A stretch of 64,000 nucleotides of DNA from DATLGB01 sp963726825 (GTDB lineage Bacteria > Actinomycetota > Thermoleophilia > Solirubrobacterales > Solirubrobacteraceae): the NCBI GenBank assembly GCA_963726825.1, contig CAVSDT010000002.1, positions 496,001 to 560,000 on the forward strand. The letters run 5' to 3'. Positions 34,011 to 42,615 of this stretch are shown here, one piece after another. A model generated the notes under the pieces. It was not told the DNA's origin. It was given only the letters and a program-made list of their open reading frames with translations, and did not search any database. The translations under genes and the position numbers were made by a program. The first letter of the stretch is position 1, and the number at the start of each line of letters is the position of its first letter.

Positions 34011-35203
34011 TGGCCACCCGCACCCCCATCAAGACCGCCTCCGAGGCCCCCGTCGTGCTCGCGCCGCGCGAGCTGCGGCTGCGCATCGATCCGTGGCTGC
34101 TGCTCGCCGCGGTCGGGCTCATCGCCTGCTCGGTGGTCACCCTCAAGGGCGCCACCGTCGACGACGTCGCCGGCAACCCGAACTTCTACGTCTACCGCCA
34201 GCTCGCCTTCGGCGTCATCGGCGTCCTCATCATGTGGGGCGTCTCGCGGCTGGACTACTCCCGCCTGCGGGAGCTGCGCTATCCGGTCTACGGGCTGATG
34301 ATCGTCTCGATCCTGATCGTGTCGGTGATCGGGACGACGGTCAACGGCGCGACGATGTCGATCGCCACGCCGTTCTTCTCCATCCAGCCGTCCGAGCTGG
34401 GCAAGGTGCTGCTCGTCATCGCCCTGTCGGGCTTCATCGTCGACAACATGCGCCGCCCCGGCCGCCGCACCACCGCGCGGATCGTGCTGATCGCCCTCGT
34501 GCCCACGGCGCTCGTCGTCGCGCAGGACCTCGGGTCCGCCCTGGCCTACATGGCCGGCCTGACCGGGATGCTGTTCGTCGCCGGCGTGCCCTGGCGGCAC
34601 TTCGCGGCGCTCGGGGCCCTCGTGGTCACTGCGATCACGCTCACGCTCGTGGTCATGCCGGCGGTCGGCGTCGACGTGCTCAAGCCCTACCAGACGGACC
34701 GCCTCACGTCCTTCCTGCACCCGGCCGACGTGCTCGGCTCGGAGGGCTACCAGCAGGCGCAGTCCAAGATCGCGATCGGCTCGGGGGAGAAGACGGGCCG
34801 CGGCATCGACAACGCCACGCAGACGAGCCTGGACTTCCTGCCCGAGCACCACACGGACTTCATCTACGCCGTCGTCGGCGAGACCTACGGGTTCGCCGGC
34901 GCCGCACTCATCTTGTCGCTGTACGCGCTGCTGATCTGGCGCGGGTTGCACATCCTCACGACGGCGAAGAACCTCTTCGGCGCCTTGATCGCCGGTGGCG
35001 TCACGCTGACGCTGCTGTTCGAGGTCTTCGTCAACGTCGGGATGACGGTCGGGATCATGCCCATCACGGGGATCCCGGCACCACTTCTGAGCTACGGCGG
35101 ATCGTCCGTGCTCTCCACGTTCCTGGCCCTCGGCCTGCTGCAATCGATCCACGCGCAAGCGCGCGAGACCGCAGCGTCCAAATCGAGGGCCTCCGTCTTA
35201 TGA
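34010..35203 (+). CDS. rodA: Peptidoglycan glycosyltransferase RodA
   Basis: SEDS-family polymerase using lipid II, 397 residues with about ten TM helices. Family features are FFSIQPSELGKVLL, the catalytic-loop region around PYQTDRLTSFLHP, GSGEKTGRGIDN, LDFLPEHHTDFIYAVVGE and GIPAPLLSYGGSSVL at the end. Start GTG 34010 overlaps the PBP2 stop by one base, so both partners are translated together. Assignment as RodA rather than FtsW follows from the mre cluster. Confidence 0.95.
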   Translation: MATRTPIKTASEAPVVLAPRELRLRIDPWLLLAAVGLIACSVVTLKGATVDDVAGNPNFYVYRQLAFGVIGVLIMWGVSRLDYSRLRELRYPVYGLMIVSILIVSVIGTTVNGATMSIATPFFSIQPSELGKVLLVIALSGFIVDNMRRPGRRTTARIVLIALVPTALVVAQDLGSALAYMAGLTGMLFVAGVPWRHFAALGALVVTAITLTLVVMPAVGVDVLKPYQTDRLTSFLHPADVLGSEGYQQAQSKIAIGSGEKTGRGIDNATQTSLDFLPEHHTDFIYAVVGETYGFAGAALILSLYALLIWRGLHILTTAKNLFGALIAGGVTLTLLFEVFVNVGMTVGIMPITGIPAPLLSYGGSSVLSTFLALGLLQSIHAQARETAASKSRASVL

Positions 35204-35215
35204 GAGGTCGTTGTC

Positions 35216-37333
35216 TTGCGCAAGCACGTGCTGGTCACGGTCGACCGGGAAGAGACCCGGGTCGCCATCCTGGAGAACACCAAGGACGCGCCCTCGGGCT
35301 CGGGGAAGCGGGGACGGCGCCGCCGCGGCGGGCCTGAGCTCGCCGAGGGCTACCGCTGCGCCGAGGTCTACCTCGAGCGCCGTGGCAACCGCTCCATCGT
35401 CGGCAACATCTACAAGGGCGTCGTCGACAACGTCCTGCCCGGCCTCGAGGCCGCCTTCATCGACATCGGCCTGGAGAAGAACGGCTTCCTCCATGTCGAC
35501 GAGATCGTCCTGCCGGGCGTCGAGAAGGTCCACCGCGGCCGCGCCTCCGCCGGCAAGAAGACGATCGCCGACCTGCTCAAGCCGGGCCAGGAGGTCGTCT
35601 GCCAGGTCGTCAAGGACCCGCTCAAGACCAAGGGCGCGCGGCTCTCGATGGAGCTGACCATCGCCGGGCGCTACATGGTCTACGCCCCGACGGGCGAAGG
35701 CGTGGGCGTCTCGCGCCGGCTGGAGGACAAGGAGCGTGCCCGGCTGCGCAAGGAGACCGCCAAGCTCGACCTCGGCGAGGGCGGCGCGATCGTGCGCACC
35801 GCCGCGCACGGGGCCAAGCGCGTCGACTTCGAGCGCGAGCTGCAGTACCTCTTCAAGCTCAACGAGGTGCTGGAGGACCGGGTCAAGGAGGCCAAGGCCC
35901 CCAACCTCGTCTTCCAGGAGGCCGACCTGTCCGTGCGGGTCGTGCGCGACATCTTCTCCGACCACTTCGAATCCGCCGTGGTCGACGACCCGAAGCAGCT
36001 GCAGCGCCTGCAGTCGTTCTTCTCGCGCACCGCGCCCGAGCTCGTCGACCGCGTCGAGCTGTGGGAGAACGACGAGCCGCTGTTCGGCGCCTACGGCGTC
36101 GAGGAGGTCATCGACGGCATGCTCGCCAAGCGCGTCGACCTCCCGTCGGGCGGCTACCTGCTGATCGAGTACGCCGAGGCGTTCACCGTCATCGACGTCA
36201 ACACCGGCTCCTTCATCGGCCGCGGCAAGGGCGCGCGGCTGGAGGACACGATCACCAAGACGAACCTCGAGGCCGCGGAGGAGGCCGTCAACCAGCTGCG
36301 GCTGCGCGACATCGGCGGCATCATCGTCATCGACTTCATCGACATGGCGCGGGCCAAGAACCGCGACGCCGTGCTCAAGACGCTGCGCAAGGCGCTCGAC
36401 GAGGACCGCACGAAGACCTTCGTGGTGGAGATCTCCCCGCTCGGCCTCGTCGAGATGACGCGCCAGAACGTCACGGAGGGCGTGCGCGAGATCATGTCCA
36501 AGACCTGCCCCACCTGCGAGGGCGAGGGCATGGTCAAGTCGGAGGAGACGGTGGCCGTCGAGGTCGGCCGCAAGCTGCGCGAGCTCGCCTCGGCCGAGGC
36601 GGCGCCCGAGGCGTTCCTCGTCCGCGTCAACCCGCTCGTGACCGCGCAGTTCGTCGGTGAGAACGCGCGCATGCTCCACGACCTCGAGTCCGACACGGGG
36701 AAGTTCTTCTCCTTCGAGGGCTCCGAGGGCCTGCCGCTGGACACGTTCCGCATCACGCTGGAGGGGTCGCGCGACGAGGTGCTGTCCGCCGCGGTGCCCT
36801 TCGACGACGGGGACGAGGTCCACGTCGACATCGTCGAGCCGCACATGTACGAGGTCGACGACGCCGTCGCCAAGATCGACGGCTACATCATCTCCGTCAA
36901 GGGCGCCGGGCCCTTCGTCGGGCAGAAGCGCCTCGTGCGCATCGGCAAGACGGGCCGCACCGCCGCCGAGGCCGAGCTGATCGACCTCACCGACGCCGAG
37001 CGCGAGAAGATCGCCGCCGAGAAGGAGGCCGAGGCCAAGCGCCGCAAGCGCGCCCCCCGTTCCGGCGGGGGCCGCAAGAAGGCCGCGGCCAAGCAGCCGG
37101 CCCGCACGGAGCCCGAGGTCGACGAGGCGGTGCTCGCGGAGGCCGCCTCCCACGCCGAATCCGACGCCTCCATGCCCGCCGGGACGGGGCCCGCGGCGCA
37201 GGGTGAGTCAGACGGGGGCGAGAAGGACGATGCCCTAGACTCGACGCCGCGACGTCGTGGCCGCCGAGGTGGCCGCCGCCGCTCACGCGCGAAGGCACCC
37301 GCCGACGCCGAGACTTCCGACGCCACCGAGTAG
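35216..37333 (+). CDS. rne: Ribonuclease E/G
   Basis: Endoribonuclease for rRNA processing and mRNA decay, 705 residues. After MRKHVLVTVDREETRVAILE comes an S1 domain (VGNIYKGVVDNVLPGLEAAFIDIG). The DNase I-like core holds catalytic Asp327 (FTVIDVNTGSF) and Asp373 (IIVIDFIDM), and the zinc link has CPTC at 431-434. The last 120 residues are charged and low-complexity, a likely RNA- or partner-binding tail. Start is TTG 35216, with GAGAGG upstream as Shine-Dalgarno. The rne-rplU-rpmA order is widely conserved. Confidence 0.95.
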   Translation: MRKHVLVTVDREETRVAILENTKDAPSGSGKRGRRRRGGPELAEGYRCAEVYLERRGNRSIVGNIYKGVVDNVLPGLEAAFIDIGLEKNGFLHVDEIVLPGVEKVHRGRASAGKKTIADLLKPGQEVVCQVVKDPLKTKGARLSMELTIAGRYMVYAPTGEGVGVSRRLEDKERARLRKETAKLDLGEGGAIVRTAAHGAKRVDFERELQYLFKLNEVLEDRVKEAKAPNLVFQEADLSVRVVRDIFSDHFESAVVDDPKQLQRLQSFFSRTAPELVDRVELWENDEPLFGAYGVEEVIDGMLAKRVDLPSGGYLLIEYAEAFTVIDVNTGSFIGRGKGARLEDTITKTNLEAAEEAVNQLRLRDIGGIIVIDFIDMARAKNRDAVLKTLRKALDEDRTKTFVVEISPLGLVEMTRQNVTEGVREIMSKTCPTCEGEGMVKSEETVAVEVGRKLRELASAEAAPEAFLVRVNPLVTAQFVGENARMLHDLESDTGKFFSFEGSEGLPLDTFRITLEGSRDEVLSAAVPFDDGDEVHVDIVEPHMYEVDDAVAKIDGYIISVKGAGPFVGQKRLVRIGKTGRTAAEAELIDLTDAEREKIAAEKEAEAKRRKRAPRSGGGRKKAAAKQPARTEPEVDEAVLAEAASHAESDASMPAGTGPAAQGESDGGEKDDALDSTPRRRGRRGGRRRSRAKAPADAETSDATE
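37236..37241 (+). promoter_or_regulatory. Possible internal promoter for rplU-rpmA (TAGACT inside rne)
   Basis: TAGACT sits in the rne 3' region. A start near 37248 would give a leader of about 90 nt for rplU, long enough for autoregulation. No -35 match is evident, so this is tentative. Confidence 0.3.
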
Positions 37334-37339
37334 ACATCA

Positions 37340-37660
37340 ATGCCCACTGAGACTCCCGCATACGCCGTCATCCGCACCGGCGGCAAGCAGTACCGGGTGG
37401 TCGCCGGCCAGGAGCTCCTGGTCGAGCGTCTCACCGCCGACGTCGACTCCACGGTCGAGCTCGAGCCGCTGCTGCTGGCCTCTGGCGGCGACGCGAAGTT
37501 CGGCGCCGACCTCGGGAAGGCCGTCGTGTCCGCGACGATCGTCGGTCACGAGCGTGGCCCGAAGGTCCGCATCTTCAAGTACAAGCCCAAGCGCGGCTAC
37601 AAGCGCCGTCAGGGTCACCGCCAGGAGCTCACGCGGCTGCGCGTGGACAAGATCGGCTGA
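37340..37660 (+). CDS. rplU: Large ribosomal subunit protein bL21
   Basis: 23S rRNA-binding protein of 106 residues. The N-terminus YAVIRTGGKQYRVVAGQELLVERL and the C-terminus KPKRGYKRRQGHRQELTRLRV are textbook bL21. It starts 6 bp after rne and ends 13 bp before rpmA. Confidence 0.98.
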   Translation: MPTETPAYAVIRTGGKQYRVVAGQELLVERLTADVDSTVELEPLLLASGGDAKFGADLGKAVVSATIVGHERGPKVRIFKYKPKRGYKRRQGHRQELTRLRVDKIG

Positions 37661-37673
37661 GGAGGAGCACCAC

Positions 37674-37943
37674 ATGGCACACAAGAAGGGCCTCGGCTCG
37701 TCGCGCAACGGTCGCGACTCCAACCCCCAGTTCCTCGGCGTGAAGGTCTTCGCCGGCGAGACCGTCTCCGGTGGCGAGATCATCGTCCGCCAGCGCGGCA
37801 CCCGCTTCCACCCCGGTGCCGGTGTCGGCATCGGCAAGGACGACACCATCTTCGTCACCCGCCCGGGTGTCGTGCAGTTCAAGACCGGCCGTGGTGGCCG
37901 GCGCACCATCTCGGTCCTGCCGGCCGAGACCGTCTCCGCGTAG
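37674..37943 (+). CDS. rpmA: Large ribosomal subunit protein bL27
   Basis: 89-residue protein near the peptidyl-transferase centre. MAHKKGLGSSRNGRDSNPQFLGVK starts without the cleavable N-terminal extension of Firmicutes. GAGGAGG lies 8 nt upstream of ATG 37674, a strong Shine-Dalgarno typical of ribosomal protein genes. It is the last gene of the rne cluster; the next gene has no close link. Confidence 0.98.
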   Translation: MAHKKGLGSSRNGRDSNPQFLGVKVFAGETVSGGEIIVRQRGTRFHPGAGVGIGKDDTIFVTRPGVVQFKTGRGGRRTISVLPAETVSA

Positions 37944-38027
37944 CCCGCGCCGGACCTGGCCGAGGGGCACCCGCCCCCGGCCCCGGGCAGGCACCCGTCT
38001 GCGCCCGATCCACGCGAGACTGTCGGC

Positions 38028-39389
38028 ATGTGGTCCGCCGACACCCTCCACGCCGCCGTCGACCGGCTCCAGGCCCACGTCGAGGCGGCCGCGACCGGGC
38101 CCGTGCTGGACCGACGCTCGCTCCCGGAGGTGATCGCCGCCGTCCGGCCGCTCGACCCCGGAGGCGACCCGCTCGCGCTGCTGGAGCGCTACCTCGCCCA
38201 CACCGTGCGGCTGCAGGCGCCGGGGGCGCTCGCGCATCAGGTCGCGGTCCCGGCGACGGCGTCCGCCCTGGCGGACCTCGTCCACGGCGCGCTCAACCAG
38301 CCCGTCGGGATCTGGGAGATGGGCTCCGCCGGCGTGGCGGCAGAGGTCGAGGCGGTGCGCTGGCTGCTTCGCCTCGTCGGCTGGGACCCCGCGCACAGCG
38401 GTGGGGTGCTCACGCACGGCGGCTCGCTGGCCAACCTCACCGCGCTGCTGGCCGCGCGGGCGCGCGTGGCCCCCGACGCCTGGGAGGACGGGGTCCCCGA
38501 CGACCTCGTCATCCTCGCGCCGGCCGGCGCGCACTACTCGATCGCCCGGGCCGCCTCGATCCTCGGGCTGGGCCGCCGGGCCCTCGTGGAGCTGGAGTGC
38601 GACCCGCTCGGCCGCATCCGGCCGGACCGGATCGCGGCGGCGGTCGACGCGGTGCGCGCGGCGGGGCAGCGGCCGATGGCGCTCGTCGCGCTGGCCTGTG
38701 CCACGAGCACCGGCCTCCACGACGACCTCGAGGCCGTGGCGGATGCCGCGGAGGCGGCCGGCGTGTGGCTGCACGTCGACGGGGCGCACGGTGCGAGCGC
38801 GCTCCTGTCGGCGGCGCACCGCCCGCGGCTCGCCGGGATCGAGCGGGCGGATTCCCTGATCTGGGACGCCCACAAGCTGCTGCGGGTCAGCGGGCTGTGC
38901 GCCGCCGTGCTCGTGCGCGACGACGCCGACCTCGCCGCGGCGTTCCAGCAGGACGCCAGCTACCTGTTCGACGACCGCCCGCACGCCGGGCCGGACCTGC
39001 TCGAGCGGTCCGTCGAGTGCACGAAGACCGCGCTGGGCTTCAAGCTGCTGCTGACGGTCGCCGAGCTGGGGGAGGACGGCCTCGGCGCCTACGTGGCCGG
39101 CCGCTACGAGGCGACGGCGCGCTTCGCGGCCCGCATCGCCGCCCGCCCCGGCTGGACCGTCGCCTTCCAGCCGGAGGCCAACATCTGCTGCTTCCGCGGT
39201 CCGGGGGACCCCGTCGAGGTGCGCGACCGCCTCGCGGGCGACGGCCGCTTCCACCTGTCGACGGTCCGGCTCGCCGACGGCTGGTGGCTGCGGATGGCCG
39301 TCATGTCCCCGGCGACGGACGAGGCGACGATCGATGCGCTGCTGGATTCGGTGGAGGCGTTGGAGGCGGCGGACGGCTTCGACGGCTGA
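38028..39389 (+). CDS. Pyridoxal-phosphate group II decarboxylase-like protein
   Basis: Fold-type I PLP enzyme of 453 residues, similar to aromatic-amino-acid, diaminobutyrate or glutamate decarboxylases. GGVLTHGGSLANLTALLAAR is the phosphate-binding segment, the His of GAHYSIARAA stacks on PLP, HVDGAHGA supplies the Asp, and DAHKLL places the Schiff-base Lys at 283. The substrate cannot be deduced. A GAGACT sequence ends 5 nt before ATG 38028, a weak version of the local -10 pattern. Confidence 0.88.
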   Translation: MWSADTLHAAVDRLQAHVEAAATGPVLDRRSLPEVIAAVRPLDPGGDPLALLERYLAHTVRLQAPGALAHQVAVPATASALADLVHGALNQPVGIWEMGSAGVAAEVEAVRWLLRLVGWDPAHSGGVLTHGGSLANLTALLAARARVAPDAWEDGVPDDLVILAPAGAHYSIARAASILGLGRRALVELECDPLGRIRPDRIAAAVDAVRAAGQRPMALVALACATSTGLHDDLEAVADAAEAAGVWLHVDGAHGASALLSAAHRPRLAGIERADSLIWDAHKLLRVSGLCAAVLVRDDADLAAAFQQDASYLFDDRPHAGPDLLERSVECTKTALGFKLLLTVAELGEDGLGAYVAGRYEATARFAARIAARPGWTVAFQPEANICCFRGPGDPVEVRDRLAGDGRFHLSTVRLADGWWLRMAVMSPATDEATIDALLDSVEALEAADGFDG

Positions 39390-39436
39390 ACGGCAACGCC
39401 GCTGGTGACCGGGGGAGCGGTCCGGGCGGACCTGTC

Positions 39437-39609
39437 AACCAGTTCCGAGCGCTCGCTTGCTGCCGCCGGTGCCGGCTGGTCCTGTCATGGCGTGGTCGGT
39501 GGGCACTGGCGGTTCCGGGTCCGGCGCCCCAACCCACCGGTGCCCACCGGACACGTCATGGCGTGGTCTGCCAGCACCGGCTAGTGGGAGGCGGCGCTCG
39601 GAGCCGGTT
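39437..39609. repeat. Imperfect palindromic element (173 bp) with internal repeats
   Basis: Outer arms AACCAGTTCCGAGCGC (39437-39452) and GCGCTCGGAGCCGGTT (39594-39609) pair at 14 of 16 positions. Inner arms CGGTGGGCAC (39497-39506) and GTGCCCACCG (39540-39549) are perfect. GTCATGGCGTGGTC occurs twice as a direct repeat (39484-39497, 39555-39568). No credible gene lies in 39390-39698. It could be a non-autonomous mobile element or a structured RNA. Confidence 0.65.
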
Positions 39610-39698
39610 TTGCAGGTGGTCGGCGCACCCACCTCGTCACCAGCCGGCCGTCAACGCGAGACGCGGCACGCCGCTCGGCCCCTGCCGCCGCTCGAGCG

Positions 39699-40388
39699 TC
39701 AGGCCTGCGCCACCGCGCGCACGCGCAGGACGTCGACGTTGACCTCCGGCGGCTGCTGCACCGCGTAGAGGACGGCGCGGGCGACGTCGTCGGGCTCGGC
39801 GGCCGTCTCGGGCCTGGTGTCGAAGAACGGGGTGTCGATCTTGGCCGGTTCGATCACCGTCACGCGCACACCGGCCTCCGCGAGCTCCTGGCGCAGGCTC
39901 TCGGCCATCCCGGCGACCGCCCACTTCGTGCTGGAGTACAGCGATCCGGGGACGGCGATCCGGCCGGCGATCGAGCCCGTCAGCAGGATGTGGCCCTTGG
40001 AGGCCTTCAGCGCCGGGATCGCGGCGCGGGCGGTGATCGCGGCCCCGTAGACGTTGGTGAGGACCATCGCGCGCCAGTGGTCGACGTCGCCGCCCTCGAA
40101 GCCGGGCTTGGACCCGAAGCCGGCGTTGGCGAAGACCGTGTCCACCCGGCCGAAGGCGTCGGTGGCCGTGGCGATCAGCGCCTCCACCTGCCCGTTGTCG
40201 GTCACGTCGGTGGGGGCGATGCGGACCCGGTCCTCACCGCCGCCGAGCTCGTCGGCCAGCGCCTGGAGCTTGTCCTCGCTGCGGGCGGCGAGCACGAGCC
40301 GGTGCCCGGCCTCGTGCGCCCGGCGCGCGGTGGCCGCGCCGATGCCGGTGGAGGCGCCGGTGATGACGAAGACGGGTGCGTCGCTCAT
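39699..40388 (-). CDS. Short-chain dehydrogenase/reductase
   Basis: Classical SDR of 229 residues. TGASTGIGAATARRA is the cofactor loop, NAG appears as FANAGFG, the catalytic Ser is in LLTGSIAGRI, and Tyr-x3-Lys in YSSTKWA. Arg in AARSED after strand 2 suggests NADP preference. ATG 40388 begins MSDAPVFVITG. Divergent from obgE with a 39-bp gap. Substrate unknown; similar genes are often annotated as general oxidoreductases. Confidence 0.92.
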   Translation of the reverse strand: MSDAPVFVITGASTGIGAATARRAHEAGHRLVLAARSEDKLQALADELGGGEDRVRIAPTDVTDNGQVEALIATATDAFGRVDTVFANAGFGSKPGFEGGDVDHWRAMVLTNVYGAAITARAAIPALKASKGHILLTGSIAGRIAVPGSLYSSTKWAVAGMAESLRQELAEAGVRVTVIEPAKIDTPFFDTRPETAAEPDDVARAVLYAVQQPPEVNVDVLRVRAVAQA

Positions 40389-40415
40389 GGAGGCGGTACT
40401 ACCCACGCTCCGCCG

Positions 40416-40421
40416 TACGCT
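40416..40421 (+). promoter_or_regulatory. Putative -10 hexamer TACGCT before obgE
   Basis: TACGCT ends 6 nt before ATG 40428, fitting a leaderless mRNA. Confidence 0.55.
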
Positions 40422-40427
40422 GTCTGC

Positions 40428-41720
40428 ATGCTCGCCGACAAGGCACGGATCGAGGTTCGCGGCGGCGCCGGTGGCGACGGCTCGGTCTCGTTCCGCCGTG
40501 AGGCCCACGTCCCCAAGGGCGGACCCGACGGCGGTGACGGCGGCCATGGCGGCCACGTCATCGTGCGCTGCGACCCGAACCTGCGCGACCTGCAGTTCTT
40601 CCAGCGCACCGCGCACTTCCGCGCGGATCGCGGGGGCCACGGCGAGGGCTCCCTCCGCCACGGCGCCGACGGCAAGCCGCTCGTGATCGGGGTCCCGCCG
40701 GGCACCCACGTGCGCCGCTGGGACGGCACGCGCTTCGACCTGGTCATCCCCGGCCAGGAGGTCCGCATCGCCAAGGGCGGCGCGGGCGGGCGCGGCAACA
40801 AGCGCTTCGCCGGCCCGACGCGCCAGGCGCCGCGCATGGCCGAGAAGGGCCTGGCGGGGGAGGAGGGGACCGTCGAGCTGCAGCTGAAGCTGCTCGCCGA
40901 CGCCGGCCTCGTCGGCCTGCCCAACGCGGGCAAGTCCTCCCTCATCGCCCGGCTCACGCGCGCCGCGCCGAAGATCGCCGGCTACCCCTTCACCACCCTC
41001 GAGCCGAACCTCGGAACGATCGAGGCCGACGACCGGCAGCTGATCATCGCCGACATCCCCGGCCTGATCGAGGGGGCCTCAGACGGCGCGGGCCTCGGCC
41101 ACGACTTCCTCGCGCACGTCGAGCGCTGTCGCGCGCTCGTGCACGTGCTCGACCTCGAGCCGCTCGACGGGTCCGACCCGGGGGAGAACTGGGAGACGAT
41201 CGAGACCGAGCTCAGCGCGCACGACCCGCAGCTCGCCGCGCTCCCGCGCATCCTCGCCCTCTCGAAGTCCGACCTCGTGACGCCCGAGGACGCCGACGCC
41301 GCCGTCGAGCTGTGGCAGGAGAAGCTCGGGCCCGACGTCCCCGTGCTGCTGACCTCCGCCGCCACCGGCGCCGGCCTCGACGTCCTGCGCCGCGAGCTGC
41401 TGCGGATCGTCCCGCCCGCCGACCCGCTGGACGCCGCCGTCGGCGCCGGGGAGGACGACGTCGCCGAATACGCCGTGTTCCGCCCCGCCGCCGGTCGCGC
41501 CTACGCGGTCGAGCGCCTCTCCGACGGCGTCTTCCGCGTCACGGGCGACAGCGTCGAGCGCCTCATCGCCCGCTACGACCTCGAGAACGAGGAGGCGCAG
41601 GCGCACGTCGAGCGCCGCCTGCACCGCATGGGGGTGATCGCGGCGCTGCTGCGCGAGGGCTTCGAGGCGGGCGACGACGTCGAGATCAGCGGCCAGGTCT
41701 TCGAGCTCGACCCGTCCTAG
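40428..41720 (+). CDS. obgE: GTPase ObgE/CgtA
   Basis: Essential GTPase in 50S assembly and stress control, 430 residues. The Gly-rich Obg fold (GGAGGDGSVSFRREAHVPKGGPDGGDGGHGG) covers residues 1-158. The G domain has LVGLPNAGKSSLI, FTTLEPNLG (switch I), DIPGLIEGA and ALSKSD (NKxD equivalent). A C-terminal OCT-like domain (about 350-430) is present, as in actinobacterial Obg. It converges with the lipase gene at a shared CTAG stop. Confidence 0.97.
   Translation: MLADKARIEVRGGAGGDGSVSFRREAHVPKGGPDGGDGGHGGHVIVRCDPNLRDLQFFQRTAHFRADRGGHGEGSLRHGADGKPLVIGVPPGTHVRRWDGTRFDLVIPGQEVRIAKGGAGGRGNKRFAGPTRQAPRMAEKGLAGEEGTVELQLKLLADAGLVGLPNAGKSSLIARLTRAAPKIAGYPFTTLEPNLGTIEADDRQLIIADIPGLIEGASDGAGLGHDFLAHVERCRALVHVLDLEPLDGSDPGENWETIETELSAHDPQLAALPRILALSKSDLVTPEDADAAVELWQEKLGPDVPVLLTSAATGAGLDVLRRELLRIVPPADPLDAAVGAGEDDVAEYAVFRPAAGRAYAVERLSDGVFRVTGDSVERLIARYDLENEEAQAHVERRLHRMGVIAALLREGFEAGDDVEISGQVFELDPS
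41717..41720. other. Shared CTAG stop of convergent genes
   Basis: The TAG of obgE and the TAG of the opposing lipase gene are the two strands of one CTAG. Confidence 0.9.
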
Positions 41721-42589
41721 CTGTGCGCGAGCAGCCAGGCGGCCGTGTCGTCCAGCGGGAACCTGCGGTCCTCGGCGGGCTCGTTGAAGAGCTCGTGGAA
41801 GAAGCCCGCGTAGCGCTCGACCTGCTTGTCGGCGGAGGCCGCACGGGCGTCGACGAGCTCCGCCCCGCCGGGTCCGACCAGCTCGTCGGCTGACCCCTGC
41901 ATCACGAGCAGCGGCAGCGTGAGCCTGGGGAGCAGGTCCCCCTCCATCGCCCCCATCGTGGTGGCGAGCTCCTGCAGCGTGCGCGCCGGGATCTTGCCGC
42001 GGTAGTTCAGCGGGTCGTCGTCGTAGGCGGTCACCTCCGCGGGATCGCGGCTGACCTTGGCGCCGTCGAGATCCAGGAGACCGCGGTCCGGCGTGACGAT
42101 CGACAGGACGCGGCCGATCAGGCGCAGCAGCGCCGGGACGGCGTCCGTGACGAGCAGCGGCGCCGACAGGAGCAGGCCGGCGAGCTTGGCCTGGTGCCGC
42201 GCGGCGTAGGTGATCGCGATCAGGCCGCCCATGGAGTGCCCGAGCAAGAACAGCGGCAGGTCGGGGTGGCGGGCATGGGCGAGGTCGACGAGGTGGTCGA
42301 GGTCGGAGATGACGTGGTCCATCCGGTCGATCTGCGCGCGGGTGCCCTCCGAGCGGCCGTGGCCGCGATGGTCGATCGCGTGGACCGCGAAGCCCTCCGG
42401 GACGATCCGCTCGACGAGATGGGAGTAGCGCCCGCCGTGCTCGGCCAGCCCGTGGGCGACGACCACCACCGCACGCAGGTCACCCTCGGGGGTCCACGCC
42501 TGGTGGTAGATCCGCCGGCCGGCGGCCCCGTCGAAGTGCCCGTCGTCGTGTGTCGCCTGCACCTGCGGTGGCGAAGAAGCGGTCCCCAT
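41717..42589 (-). CDS. Monoacylglycerol lipase-like alpha/beta hydrolase
   Basis: Serine hydrolase of 290 residues resembling lysophospholipase/monoglyceride lipases. VVVAHGLAEHGGRYSHL is the HG oxyanion motif, DHRGHGRSEG follows, GHSMGG carries the nucleophile, the Asp is in GSADELVGPGGAEL, and the His in YAGFFHELFNEP. Start ATG 42589 is 6 nt from TAGGGT on the minus strand. It likely acts on glycerolipids in the cytoplasm; no signal peptide is seen. Confidence 0.92.
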   Translation of the reverse strand: MGTASSPPQVQATHDDGHFDGAAGRRIYHQAWTPEGDLRAVVVVAHGLAEHGGRYSHLVERIVPEGFAVHAIDHRGHGRSEGTRAQIDRMDHVISDLDHLVDLAHARHPDLPLFLLGHSMGGLIAITYAARHQAKLAGLLLSAPLLVTDAVPALLRLIGRVLSIVTPDRGLLDLDGAKVSRDPAEVTAYDDDPLNYRGKIPARTLQELATTMGAMEGDLLPRLTLPLLVMQGSADELVGPGGAELVDARAASADKQVERYAGFFHELFNEPAEDRRFPLDDTAAWLLAHS

Positions 42590-42595
42590 GCTCGG

Positions 42596-42605
42596 ACCCT
42601 ACCTT
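42596..42605. promoter_or_regulatory. Bidirectional -10 element, lipase / proB
   Basis: ACCCTACCTT reads TAGGGT on the minus strand (ending 6 nt before ATG 42589) and TACCTT on the plus strand (ending 10 nt before ATG 42616), sharing the central TA. The start codons are only 26 bp apart. Confidence 0.6.
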
Positions 42606-42615
42606 TGAGGCGGTC

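Noticed and set aside
39435..39632. Small Pro/Gly-rich frame on the minus strand in the 39.4-39.7 kb gap
   Set aside because: It is created by the inverted and direct repeats and has no start signal.
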